Shown here one piece after another: positions 11,361-61,930 of a stretch of 64,000 bases of DNA. The stretch comes from Gordionus sp. m RMFG-2023 (Eukaryota > Nematomorpha > Gordioida > Chordodea > Parachordodidae): positions 20,445,120 through 20,509,119 of the forward strand of contig NC_088778.1 in the NCBI RefSeq assembly GCF_954871325.1, given 5' to 3'. Position 1 is the stretch's first letter, and every line of letters starts with the position of its first letter. Under the pieces are notes generated by a model, which was not told where the DNA came from, did not search any database, and saw only the letters and a program-made list of their open reading frames with translations. The translations under genes were made by a program, and so were the position numbers.

Positions 11361-13293
11361 CCCTTTGACGCCCTACTTTTTATTAATTAAAAAAAAAAAT
11401 TTTTTTATAAATTATTCATTTATACACTCCATAGATGCCTAATATTTATTTCAACTTTTATTTTTAAATATACAGTTAAAAAAAATGATGTAAAAAAATG
11501 ATGATGCCAAATCTAATTATCTAGCTTTTGTGTAATAAAAAAATAAAAATATTTATTTATTATGAAAATGTCGAAAACAATTTCTAAATTGAGTAAAACA
11601 TAAATATATATTACATTTTCCACATTTTGTTCTTGAGTATGCATTTATACATAACTTGCACCTTTGCCTAGTTTTGCAGGAATCTGGCCAATGACCTATG
11701 TTATCATATCTGATATCAGATATAGGAGCCATTATAGGAGAAATTTTTTTTTAATCGGTTTATTTAAAAGCCTCCCTGATTTTCTTTTACTAGTTTTTCC
11801 TGCTGATAACAATGCTTTAACAATATGTGTTTTAAATTGTATAAGTTTAATGATTTTATTCTCCTTTTCATGGCATATTTGCCGTTTATACAAAAGTCAT
11901 GAATTTACTACACACATATCTATGAGATGAAAAATAATTCTTAGAATTTTTTTCCTTTGATATCTACTCTATTTTGTGAGGCTTCGATTTTATATATTGT
12001 TTTAAAGAACTCCGCCCTTTGAACTGGATGATTAATTCATCAACACATACTCTTTCCTTCATCTCTAATTTTTGCATATTATTTTGAATCTCTTTAATAA
12101 ATTGCCTAATTTTAAAACATTTATCATATCCATCTTGATTTCTTGGGATAAGTTGAGAATTATCATTAAAATGAAATATTTTCGCAATATTTGGAACCTG
12201 GTTCGAGACATAGTTTCCGGAACCTGAGGGAACGCTAATTCTGCAGACCAATACTGTCTATATGAAGGAACTTTGACCAAAGAAGAAAAAAAATGTATGC
12301 CTATAAATTGTTCTAATTCATTTATATCTAGATTTAGCGATCGATTATTTGCTGAAAACTGTATAAATTACTTTGTTCACATATATTATTTAGTATATTA
12401 TTTGAAATAAATAATTTGAAGTATTGATACGGAGTTAATATATTGGTTGAAGTGGAAAATTTATTAGCATAATTTGTGTCCAATTGATGTATATCACCTA
12501 CTCTCCGTTTCATATTATTTTGAATGATAATGTTATCATTAATTTCTCTATCTTCTATCTCGATTTGAAGATTATTAGATATTGGAGTTGATGAAATTGA
12601 AGAGGAATCATCGTAGAAAGTATGCAAATTAAATTCCTCATGATCTGATTCATCGATATCAGCTTCCATCTCCCTCCACTATTAATAAATTATTTGGCAT
12701 CTATAAATTATATAGAATCATTTTAAAAAATATAATAAATGTAAAATTATAATATGTCAGAAGATATAGGTCTTATGAACGCCAAATTCAAAAATGTATG
12801 GTCTGATTGGATTTAAAATACATTTTAAATCAAAATTTAATTATAACTATAGAAAACCATTATAAATATAAAACGAAAAAAAAATATTTAAAAGTTGTAT
12901 TCTAAAATCCCATTGACTTATTTTGGCATCATGCACTTTGAGTTGATATAAAAAAGAGCATAGTCATTTTTAATAAAATAATTGATCATAATATTATACT
13001 CTTACCTTTAATAATTAATAAGAATTTTAGGAATAATATATATTTTCCACAGAATATGTTTTATTGTCGTTATAAAATCGTAAAATTCAGTAAAATGGGA
13101 AAAAAAATTATGTAAATATAATTGGTTCAAATTTAAAAACAAAAAAATATACGTTATTAATTTTAATAAAATGCGAAAGTATTTTTATTATATTTATATC
13201 ATATGATGTTAAATTAAATCTATAGGCTTTTATAAAGTTAAAAAATATAATTATATTATATGATGTCAAAACAAATCATGAGACGTTAAAGGG
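11361..13293 (-). mobile_element. piggyBac transposon 1, internally deleted
   Basis: Flanked by TTAA on both sides (11357-11360, 13294-13297), with ends CCCTTTGACGCCC and CGTTAAAGGG. Minus-strand transposase pieces: an acidic N-terminus (12669-12334), then PSYRQYWSAELAFPQVPETM and KERVCVDELIIQFKGRSSLK (12280-11964), then a C-terminal piece (about 11930-11590) with a cysteine-rich tail RCKLCINAYSRTKCGKC. The first catalytic Asp region (VDE) is present, but the middle of the DDE core is missing between KPHKIE and the C-terminal piece. Frames are also shifted. A non-autonomous relic; ends still recognisable. Confidence 0.9.
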
Positions 13294-13956
13294 TTAATAT
13301 AAATTTTTATTTAACATAAATAGATGGCGTTAAATAATTGAATGCATTGCTATATTTATTATCAAGAGCATTGATTAGTAAATTTTGTTAAAATATTAAC
13401 TATAATATATTCTCTAACTGTCAAATATTTCTGTAAAAGTGGAATTTTACCTAGTATTTTGTAACAAATTCTTATAATAGAGGAATATCAACTATATGTC
13501 TACTTACTTTTTATAAATAAATTTCTTATACTTGTTTGGAATAAATTTTTACCAAGCATTAATATATATATTGGGATTCGGAATCCGTGTGGATTCGGAA
13601 TCTCTTGATTATTAATCCTTTACCAAGAGCGATATAAAAAATTTTAAAGTTCGATTTAACCGGAAATGTATCCCAAACTGTAAATTTCAAACAATTTTGC
13701 CATGAACTTTAGAACTAATTCTAATTTATATTTAATTTTTATATGGATTTTTCATATAAATTAAAAAATACTAAAATGTCTATAGCTGAAATTGGCTGAA
13801 ATTGATTTTGCTTTCCCTTATCTACAAACTGGATAAGGGATGGCACATTTGTTTTAATTACTGGGCCCATGAATTATTTCATAGTCTTAATTTAATAGCG
13901 TCGCATATTAAACGGTTATTTGTTATTTTATTTAGGTTTCTTTTATCACCTAAGAT
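13294..13956. other. A+T-rich stretch, no gene seen
   Basis: Nothing recognisable apart from a short GGATTCGGAATC repeat near 13574-13601. The open frame at 13802-14008 runs into the following MITE and is not a gene. Confidence 0.3.
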
Positions 13957-14498
13957 CAGCGTCTACATGAGCGGGAGGGGTAGGAACAGTTTGCATCCTA
14001 TTTTTTGAGGGGGTAGGGGGTAAGCTGCTTTAATGGGGGTAGGATAAATTTTTTGGGGGGTTTGAGAAGAAATAGAACGAAATTTATTTCTGTAAAAATT
14101 AATACTTTTATTATAGTATTATTATAATACAATTCATCGACCAAATCTATATATTGCAAACAATCATACACATTGTTTTCCAAATAAACTATCCTTTTAA
14201 ATGTAATTTAAAAGGTTTAGATATTTCAGCAAGCTCATAATGCCATAATAATTAATTTATTGTAAATAATGGAGGTAATTGAATTTATTATCTAAAAAAT
14301 ATATTCTTTATATTCACAAAATATCGATAGTTGGTAGTAGAGATAGATTAATTTAAGTTATCCTTTATAAATTCTTTGAAAAGAGTATCAATAAATAAAT
14401 AGGTGAAAATAATGATAAAGAGGCGGGATTTTTTTATGGTAGTGGGCAAAGGTTTTTAAAGGGGGTTTGCATCCAGTGAAAATCCTGTCTAGACGCTA
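13957..14498. mobile_element. hAT-type MITE with CCTAAGAT duplication
   Basis: 542 bp. Ends CAGCGTCTA and TAGACGCTA, with G-rich subterminal runs (GGGGGTAGGGGG; AAAGGGGGTTTGC). Perfect 8-bp target duplication CCTAAGAT at 13949-13956 and 14499-14506. No coding sequence. The right half resembles the fragment at 15795-15905. Confidence 0.88.
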
Positions 14499-14559
14499 CC
14501 TAAGATATATTTTAAGGGTTTGTGATCCGTGTCCAAAATAAAATATCTTCCATAAATAT

Positions 14560-14745
14560 ATTGTTGGAATTTTAGCGAACATGATCGTCGAAGCTTTCCC
14601 AGCCGCCGAAAGTTCCTCGATGGGTAAGCAATCGGTTTCTCCTGGCCAATATGAAATTGGTGAGCAATAAAAGCTCCTAGACTATCTTCGAAAGCTTCAC
14701 AAGTAAGATAGAAATCGGTTGAATAAGGAATTGTTGTATCCTATT
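14560..14745 (-). pseudogene. Ty3-like LTR retrotransposon fossil, RNase H fragment
   Basis: A GC-richer island whose minus-strand reading resembles the start of the RNase H domain that follows reverse transcriptase in Ty3/gypsy elements (pattern F-L-T-C-E-A then QEKPIAYPSR). Only this fragment is visible, with no LTRs or flanking genes. Broken, old, isolated. Confidence 0.5.
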
Positions 14746-14847
14746 TTGATAATATATATTTTTTAACTTTATTAAATATTACATTTTTTGAACTGACCAA
14801 AACTAACTAACATTTTTACTCGTTAATAGGTGTAAAACCCAGTAGCG

Positions 14848-15210
14848 TCACTAGGGAAGAAGGGGAAGGGGGGGGGGGGGGGGGTCACAGGAACTTGAGC
14901 CAAACTTTTATTTTTAAACTACTAAAAAAAGGTTAATAATCTTTTTTTTAAAGTGGCGTCACTAGCTTTTACAATCTCAGCAGGGGGGGCTCAAAAATAT
15001 TTTCTAAAATTATTTTAAAAATAACTTTTTTTTAAACTAGCATTATCCAAAATTACCTTTTTTAGCTAACATTATCGTAAATTACCTTGTTTTTTTAAGC
15101 TGACTTACCTTTTTTTTTAATGACATAAAAAAAATTAAAAATTTTGCAATTTTTTCATAGAGTTTGAGCCCTTGCGCCTACTCCTATAGTGAGGCTACTG
15201 AGTGACGCCA
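14848..15210. repeat. GTGGCGTCACT repeat cluster (MITE ends)
   Basis: Three related terminus-like sequences: CAGTAGCGTCACTAGGG (14848), AGTGGCGTCACTAGC (14962) and, inverted, GAGTGACGCCACTA (15197-15210). Long G-run at 14865-14884. Looks like overlapping or nested MITEs of one family. No target duplication could be matched. Confidence 0.6.
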
Positions 15211-16544
15211 CTAACATATACTTGAGTCTCCTTTTCCAAAAACGAAAGCACGATCATTAAATGCACGGGTTTTTTTTTCGTAATCGTTAATTAATTATAT
15301 TAATTATATATTTTTTTTATTTTATAAATTATATAATTATAAATTAATTACTAGATTTAAATATTGCATGCTATTAAAGGTTTAGGATATTATTCTTATT
15401 TGTCAATTTTCTATAAGTATAGAGGTTAACATATATAATTGATTTTCAGTAAGAATATAATTAATCATTTAAAATTTTAGCAAAATACTTTAAATTTTAT
15501 TATTAAAAATAAGATTTTTGATAGGTAAACAAATTTTATCTAAATTCTTAATTTAATAATTAGCAAACATCCAAAATTATTGAAGATTACCACACTTTTT
15601 TTTTCTCATTCAATGATAAATCCCAATAAAATGGCCCAAACAGCTTTTCAATGGCCGATTGATTATTAGCAAGAATTAGAGATTTAATTGTTTTTTCCTA
15701 GCCTAAATTTTGAAAGGATGTAAATAAAATTTTGCTGTGAGATTATAAATGGTAGTTTATTATAAGATTTTTTTATTAATATCACTATAGCATCGTGGTT
15801 TGGCAAATATCGCGGCCGAAGGCCGCGGAATTTTTTTAGAGGGTAGGGTAGATTTTTTAAGGGGGTTTGCCTCCAACACCTTTTCTGCGATTTAGATGCT
15901 GGGTATAGTCCTCTACATTCTTACAATTCTATCAATATTTTTAGATGGCATTGGTTTAAGTTTTAGATTTATTTTTAAAAATAAAATAAAAGAATACATA
16001 AGAAACAAATATAATAGGTTGATAATATTCTTTTGTATATTTTGGCTTACTTTAAATTTTTTTACATAGATATGACCACTTTATTCAGAAAATTTATATT
16101 TTTGGGCTTATAATTTCTACATTACAGAATTTTCAAAATTGTTTTTGTTGTGGTGTTATCGTGTTATGAAAGTGAATTCATACGTTTTATAAAAAGTTTG
16201 AGATGTACTATGCACATTTTTTTCTGCTATTGGTATCCCAAATAATTCAAATTTGTTCAGATCGTCTTACTCACATAGTAAAATTTATAATAATAAATCT
16301 TAAATTTTGTTTTGTATTCATTTAAGATTTAATATTCCTTATCCAATGCTATGTTAACTATTTTTAATTTCATTCAATAGATAACAGTTCAAAAATTATT
16401 TAAGATAATATGTTGTAATTTTTTTTAATAATTGAGTGAACTAATTTTAAAATAAAATAATACTAAAACTGAGCCCAATATTGAGCTACTAATGATGGTA
16501 TAACTCATTTTTCACATTTCTACATTTTTTAACATAATTTAAAT
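15211..16544. other. A+T-rich stretch with one MITE fragment
   Basis: 15795-15905 is GC-rich (GCGGCCGAAGGCCGCGG, then AAGGGGGTTTGCCTCC and GCGATTTAGATGCTGG) and matches the right half of the element at 13957-14498. The rest shows nothing recognisable. Confidence 0.4.
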
Positions 16545-16879
16545 TAGAGGTCTGCAAATGACAAAATTTTTAAACCCTGACTAATTGGAATTTAGCTTTT
16601 GTCTCTCCTGGCTTAGCCTGATTTTAATAATTTTACTAAAGTTCAGCCTGGTTTTTTTAAATACAATGCCTAACCCCAAATATATGTAGTTGCTTACCAA
16701 AATAATCAACTATTTATAATGGAGAGTGATTAAATTAAAAACAATACACTTTCTGGATTATCACTTGTGTCAAATATCAGAATTCATCAATAATCTAGCC
16801 TAATAATTTTTTGTCCTGCTTACCCCAAATAAAATAAAATTCAGATGTTATCTAATGGGCTGGGAATTGCAGACCTCTA
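16545..16879. mobile_element. hAT-type MITE, TAGAGGTCTGCA ends
   Basis: 335 bp. Ends TAGAGGTCTGCAA and TTGCAGACCTCTA are perfect inverses. Flanks ATTTAAAT (16537-16544) and ATTTGAAT (16880-16887) are an 8-bp duplication with one mismatch. Internal words AGCCTGG and AGCCTGATTT recur in both orientations. Its end resembles those of the GC-rich MITEs. Confidence 0.85.
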
Positions 16880-19124
16880 ATTTGAATAATTATTTATAAG
16901 TTGAATGAGTTTTAATATATTTGTTAAAATTTAATTGTAGACAGATAGGTTATACATTATTGTTATAAATTTAACACAATATGACAAATTATAAAAATAT
17001 ATGGCTCATTTTTAGAAATAAAACATTAATTAATACTGCTTTAAATTATAATATGAATTTTAGAATTACATTATAAACATTCATATTATATTAAATATTG
17101 TGGGGCCATGGTGATTAATTAAAGTGTAACTTAAATGTTATATTTTTTAATTAAAACTTGTACTTCATGGTGAAAAAATTATGCCACATTTATGCTGAGT
17201 ATTTATTATTTGCAAAATTTATATGATACTACTTGTAATATTTTAATTTGTTACAAATAAACCTGAAAAACCCCAACATTTAAATATTTAGCTGGACTAA
17301 AAAATTTGAGGACTATTATTTATATTAAGGATAAGATTAGTATAGCCTCAGCTGGCCCTTAAGTTTTTGAAAAGGTTTTTTATGGCCCATAAAATCATAG
17401 CATGGCTTGTAAAACAATTTTGTACAAGTTGTCTAGCCAGATAATTTTTATAAGTTACCTTGCCCAGTCTGAAATATTTTTTATAAAGGAAAAAGTCATA
17501 AATTTGCATACTAAATTTTTTTAATAGCAAAATTCTGAGACAATCATGCTGAGATCAATGATATTAAATATTATAACACTAGGTTGATAATGTATTCAGG
17601 GATTAACACTGCACACCTTTTTGATTATATTTGTTAAGTTTATCATTTTGTTAAATACCTTATTAAACTATATTTTTAATTTTTAAAAAGAATAAGTTTT
17701 ATAAATAATTAAAAACTACCATATATTATCAAATATAATTTAAATAGTGAACAACTTTCCTATTTAAAATTTTATAAACATGAACATGATTTTTGATACC
17801 TCTTCAGATTTTAAAAAAATATGTATATTGATAATGCCTATATAGGTGTTATGTGAAATTTTTGATTAACTCATGCAAGAAGATATAAAAGTGCTCAAAG
17901 TGCAAATTTTATCATATATTAAGAAATGCAAGATATCTGGAAATTGTTGAGGTAGTATATCTATTCAAATATTTGGCTAACCTTTTAATTTTTACTAAAT
18001 AATATCTTCTTAAACTTTTTAATTTAACCCTAATAACTCAAGCCTTTTAATTTTAACCTAATATCAAATTAAAGTTTAATTAGATAAATTTTATTTTTAT
18101 TTAAACAAATCAATATTTCCAAAACATTTTTTCATAAAAATAATAAAAAAACATGTTCACCTTTTTACTTGATTACCTTATTTTTTCTATGTATAACAAG
18201 AAATATACGATTATTATTTTAAACCATTATTTATATTTTCTAAGCAATGCAAAAAATATTGTAAACAGCCATTATTTTATACCCAATTATATTTTTTTCT
18301 ATCCATTGCAAAAAATAATAGACAACTATTATTTTTAAAATTTATCTCCATATGTAATATTTTATTTTTACAAAAAAAATTATGAGATATAGTGGACTTA
18401 AAAATATTCTTAGATAATATGGAATAGTAAATGTATACTGTAACAGAAATATCTTGTGGTTCAAGAGAAGGAACAGCTTTAAATAATGATTTTATTAATG
18501 TATTCATGCCTTATATATTTCATCTTATCTGTTGACAGGGCAATGGAGTAGATGTCTAGCATTAGAAAAAACCATTACCCCACATATTCTGAATTTGTAG
18601 ATATATCAGAAACTAGCCTGTTAGTTATCATATCTGAATTTTATTTGTCCTAAGATATTTATTAAAAATTCTTGGATACACTAACCATTCTTAGCCTGAT
18701 TTATCCATTATTAGTGAACAAAGATATACGCCATTACTCAAAAGTAGAAAATAATCAGAGTATGGTATGATAGTAACACCCCAATCTATTGTAAACTATA
18801 TTAGATAAATAATGCTGCTGGATTTATTCAGCTCACAAAGTATGATGTCATAAAGTTTACTATCTTGTTGCATATAAATTTTATATTATAAAATATTTTA
18901 ATTATTATTTTTTGGTAAAATAAACCTATATAAATAATATTCTAAATATTGCTGGCATAAGGAGATGTTAAAATATCTTTGTCATCATTTATACTCTGTT
19001 TTATATCAATTTAATATTTTGCATATACTAAAACTAATTCAGATGCAGCTTATAACTATTAATTCTAGTTTATAGAATATTAATTTAATTAAAATAATCA
19101 AACATTATAAAAATTGAAATTTAA
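16880..19124. other. A+T-rich stretch, no gene seen
   Basis: About 2.2 kb upstream of TM9SF3 with no recognisable element or exon. The missing TM9SF3 signal-peptide exon could lie here; no ATG-plus-signal-peptide reading with a phase-compatible donor was found. Confidence 0.3.
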
Positions 19125-19455
19125 TTTTAGGTGTGGAGAGGGGGAAATTTATAAATTCTCATAAATAACATTTTAAGCCAATGTAAAATCCCTCCTACAC
19201 ACTCCCAAACACCCCCCCCCCATCCCCCAAAAAAAATATTTTTGCATACAATATAACTATAAACAAGCATTTGAAATAAAAGTTAATAAATTTTTAAAAT
19301 AATGACTATAATTCAATTTTAGAACTTATTTTTAAAAAAGTGAAAAACCAAAATTATTTATATAAAAATATAATTACCCACTCCATTAAAATTTATGGGG
19401 GGGGGGCTAACTATTAATGCCCCCCCCCCAGTAAAATCTTAGCTACGCCTGTATA
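19125..19455 (-). repeat. G/C-run interspersed element, copy 1 (reverse)
   Basis: Matches, in reverse orientation, the repeats at 35390-35705 and 46332-46668: shared landmarks are the AAATTTATGGGG block, the long G and C runs, and the end TTAGCTACGCCTG (19439-19451), inverse of the CAGGCGTAG-type start. About 330 bp, non-coding. Confidence 0.65.
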
Positions 19456-19756
19456 ATTATAAATTATATAATCAGTCAGAATGTATTAAAATTATTTGAA
19501 ATGGGGAGATATTAAATATTGATAACGATAAAATATTTTTTAATAAATTTAATATTTATAATTTATAAATGGTAATATTTTATTTATATTAAAAAATTGT
19601 GATTTAATCAAATTAATTGATTATTGCTAACCCTACAAGGGGTCATTTAAAAGTCAAGTTTTTTGTTTTATTTGATATGGAATGGCCCTTACAAGTATCT
19701 TAAAATGTTTTTATTATCATATATTTATATAAATCTATTTATATTTTTTATTTAAG

Positions 19757-22700
19757 TACAAAGCAAAAGATGAAGTGATTCTTTTTTACAACACTTTAAG
19801 CCCTTATCATAATCGTCAAGAAACATATCCTTACTTTGATTTTCCTTTTTGTCATGCCATAAAGACGGACGACGAACATGAACAATATTATGCACAAAGC
19901 TTTGCTGAAAAATTGGAGGGCTACGATTTGGAACCAAGTGGAATGCACATTCATTTTACTGGTTTAAATTCTTAGGTTTCCGATTTGATTTTATGTTTAT
20001 AGAAAATATCCCAACAAAATTGGTATGTCAGATCAAGGATTTAAATGAAAAAGACTATAAACAATTTGTTAAAGCTATATTACAAAATTTTTGGTATCAG
20101 ATGTACTTGGATGATTTGCCTATTTGGGGTTAAATATTATATATATTATAAGCATTCAAAAAATTAATTAATAGGAATAGTGGGAGAGAAAGATGAATAC
20201 AGAAATTTTTATTTATGGACTCATAAAAAATTTGACATAGGTTACAATAAAGATAGAATAGTAGATGTTAATTTGACTAGTGAAAATAGGTTTCACATAC
20301 TTCCCGGCAAAGATATTAATTTTACTTATGAAGTAATTTGAAATTTATCCAATAAATAATCAGGTGCATTTTTTAGGTAAATTGGAAAAAATCGGATATT
20401 GAGTTTGAAGATAGATTTACAAAATATCTGGATCATGCATTTTTCCAACATCGTGTGAGTATAGAAACAAACATTTGTATTACGCATTTACTACTATAAT
20501 TAGTGTTGTTAAACGGCTCGTTTTGAGCCGATTTTTAAAAACGGCTAACTCAACATTATAGCCAGGAAAATATTGACTAAGCTTCGAGATTTCGACGATA
20601 TATGTCTATACCTTTGTTCTTTCTATAAGCAAAATCTTCAGGCTTGCATAATATTTTTCCTAATAAAATATTGAATTAGCCGTTTTTAAAAATCGGCTCA
20701 AAATGAGCCGTTTAACAACACTAACTATAATATATATTTAAATTTGATTTAGCATCGCCACTTTTATAAATTGAAGTGTTGAATTTACAAATTATTTTTT
20801 TTTAAAAGAGAGTCTAAATTTATCCTACACATTTTTATAGCACTATATCGAAAAAAATAACATAAAATTTATACTGAATTGTATAGTTTATTAATAAAAA
20901 TTGTCTAAAAGATACACTGGTTTTCCATATTCAACTCCTTCATGATGGTAGTGTTTCTGGTGGGTTTGGTTAGCATGATACTCATGAGGACCTTGCGGAA
21001 GGATTATGCCAGATATAGTAAAGATGACGATTTGGATGATTTAGAAAAGGACTTAGGCGATGAGTATGGTTGGAAGCAAATTCATGGAGACGTGTTCAGA
21101 TCCGTCAGGCATAACACTCTCTTCTCATCTCTCATTGGATCCGGTTTTCAATTATCTTGTGCCTGTTTTTTTTTGATACTTTTTGCTATCCTTGGCGAAC
21201 TTTACACTGAGTAAGTTTTTTGTTCAATATACTTGTTAAATTATAACACTTTAATTTATTTTGAAAAAACATTTAAGGCGGGCATCACTGTTAAGTACGG
21301 CTATATTCTTGTATTCCATCACATCACCCTTAAATGGCTACGTTGGAACAAGTTTATATACACGATTTGGAGGTATATTATAATCCTAATTGCAGTACAT
21401 TTCTAATTTTCACAAGGTAAAAAATGGGTTAGGCAAATGATATTTTCGACATTTTTATTTCCTTCTTTAGTGTGTGGGACAGCTTTTTTTATCAATTTTT
21501 TTTCTATATATTACCATGCGTCAAAAAGCATTCCATTTGTATCAATGGTAATATTATTTAAAACTATTTTCAATGTTTATACTTACTTTCTAGTTAGCTG
21601 TCGCCAGCATATGTATATTTGTCATATTTCCATTGAACATTATTGGAGCAGTTTTAGGGAAAAACATATCTGGTCAGCCACATTATCCTTGTAGAATTAA
21701 TGCAGTTCCTAGACCCATTCCTGAAAAAAAATGGTTTATATTATTTTATAAACTATTACCTACTTAGATTTAGGTTTATGGAACCTATTTTTGTCATAAC
21801 CATTGGAGGAATATTACCATTTGGCTCAATATTTATCGAAATGTAATATTAATAAATATATATTATTAAATAATATTCATCTTGACCTAGGTATTTTGTT
21901 TTCACCTCATTCTGGGCTTACAAAATTTATTATGTATATGGATTCATGTTGTTGGTTCTATTGATTTTAGCAGTTGTGATAGTATGTGTGACAATAGTAT
22001 CAACATATTTTTTATTAAATGCAGAAGATTATAGATGGCAATGGACTAGCTTTTTAACTGGTTCTTCCACTGCTGGGTTATATTTTAATACGAAATCTTA
22101 ATGTTTAATTAGTGTCTTTTAAAAAAAATCACTCATAATTAAAACTAGGTTGAAAAAATCTTAAAAGATTAATAAATAAGAATTTTTTTGGATATCATAA
22201 TAACTTTTTATATACCCTTAAGGAATTTTGAAAATTCTTATAAGATTGAGAATAAGAATAAATTCCTTTGAATTTTTGATCATTTTTTTGAATGGTTTTT
22301 AATTTTCTATATTGAATTTTATTCTATTTTTTTTTGATAATGTCATAAAAAGGTGATAATTACCCTAACCATTAGTAATTTTTCGATGAAAATAAATAAA
22401 ATGGATATTTTATGTTTTTAATATAATTTCAATATATTAAGAATTAATATAAACATGGTGACAATTGTCATTCCTGATTAATTTTCAATACACTGATATT
22501 AAACATAAATAAAATACACATTTTTTTTTGTCGAAAAAAAGGCTATTGTGGCTATTCTCACATTTTCTGTATTAATTTATGTCAAAGCATGTTTTAAATA
22601 CTTATTTTTACCTCTTTCTATAAAAAAATCATTCGTGAGTATTATATTGAAAATTTTTTACTATCAAAGTCCTTTTTTGATCAAAAATTTAAATACCATA

Positions 22701-23010
22701 ATGTAAATTAACAATTATAATAATTCGATAATTTAAAATTATCTGATAATAGTATATCCGATGAAATGAATTTTTTTTTATATCCTTATAAAAATATATA
22801 ATTATTAAACAAATTATTAGATATGTGTATTTGTATGCGATTTACTACTACTTTTTTAAAACAAAAATGTATGGCCTATTCCAAACGACGTTTTACTTTT
22901 TTTACATGTTTCTATTTTGTGCTGGTCTGGGAATCATGTGTGGTTCCTTCGCTTTCCTGGGGACAACTGCTTTCGTTTACAAAATTTATTCCACTGTCAA
23001 AATTGATTGA
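19757..23010 (+). CDS. TM9SF3: TM9SF3, transmembrane 9 superfamily member 3 (nonaspanin), first exon missing
   Basis: Nonaspanins are nine-span membrane proteins of the Golgi and endosomes that help sort other membrane proteins. Eleven exons join in phase: 19757-19961, 20003-20128, 20175-20332, 20377-20454, 20912-21210, 21278-21372, 21417-21547, 21594-21733, 21774-21842, 21891-22076, 22821-23010, giving 558 residues and a TGA. Diagnostic stretches include [16 protein letters not shown] near the N-terminus, [33 protein letters not shown] after the first membrane span, [25 protein letters not shown] and [14 protein letters not shown]. The C-terminus is TVKID, matching the KxD/E Golgi-retention signal of the family. 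Human TM9SF3 is about 589 residues, so only the signal-peptide exon (about 30 residues) is unplaced upstream. Introns are 41, 46, 44, 457, 67, 44, 46, 40, 48 and 744 nt; the 457-nt one carries a MITE. Closest by memory to TM9SF3 rather than TM9SF2/4. Confidence 0.95.
20501..20723. mobile_element. hAT-type MITE in TM9SF3 intron 4
   Basis: 223 bp. Ends are TAGTGTTGTTAAACGGCTC and its inverse, and the inverted repeat continues through GAGCCGATTTTTAAAAACGG. Flanked by a perfect 8-bp duplication ACTATAAT (20493-20500 and 20724-20731), the hAT signature. It roughly doubles an otherwise 226-nt intron. A second copy is at 5885-6109. Confidence 0.92.
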
Positions 23011-23438
23011 TATTATCAATATGTATTATAAATTCTACTAAATTTTGTACAAAACTTATCCTATATTTTATAAAGTTAAATGGTTTAAATCGACACTTAT
23101 TAATTTTATATAATATATTTATTCTCCTTTAAATTTATATAAAATGCCTATTGATAAATGTTTAACATGATTATAATGCAATAAGATGCCAATTTATTTT
23201 TAACCAAATAGAGGGTATAGAATGGAATTTTAAACTTATATCCAAAAAAATTTACGAAATATTTCTTATATTTGGTGCACTGTGATTTTTCATATTAAAT
23301 AAATTTTTATCACAAAATTATTTATATTTTATTCATGATCATCAAGGTAGCATTAAATTATGAGTATTATAAATATAGTTCCCAGAAATTATAATTGACT
23401 TAGGTATTTATTGTGACTAGAAATATATAATCTAATGT
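23011..23438. other. tail-to-tail intergenic gap
   Basis: A 428-bp A+T-rich gap between the TM9SF3 stop and the ALDH4A1 stop. It must hold both 3' untranslated regions. An AATAAA for TM9SF3 is at about 23298-23303 and one for ALDH4A1 (minus) at 23412-23407. No transposon end is visible. Confidence 0.7.

Positions 23439-61930
<38,492 letters not shown>

Noticed and set aside
18153-18338. Possible signal-peptide exon for TM9SF3 (MFTFLLDYLIFSM)
   Set aside because: The only nearby donor leaves a phase that does not match the start of the first identified exon, and there is no conserved residue stretch.
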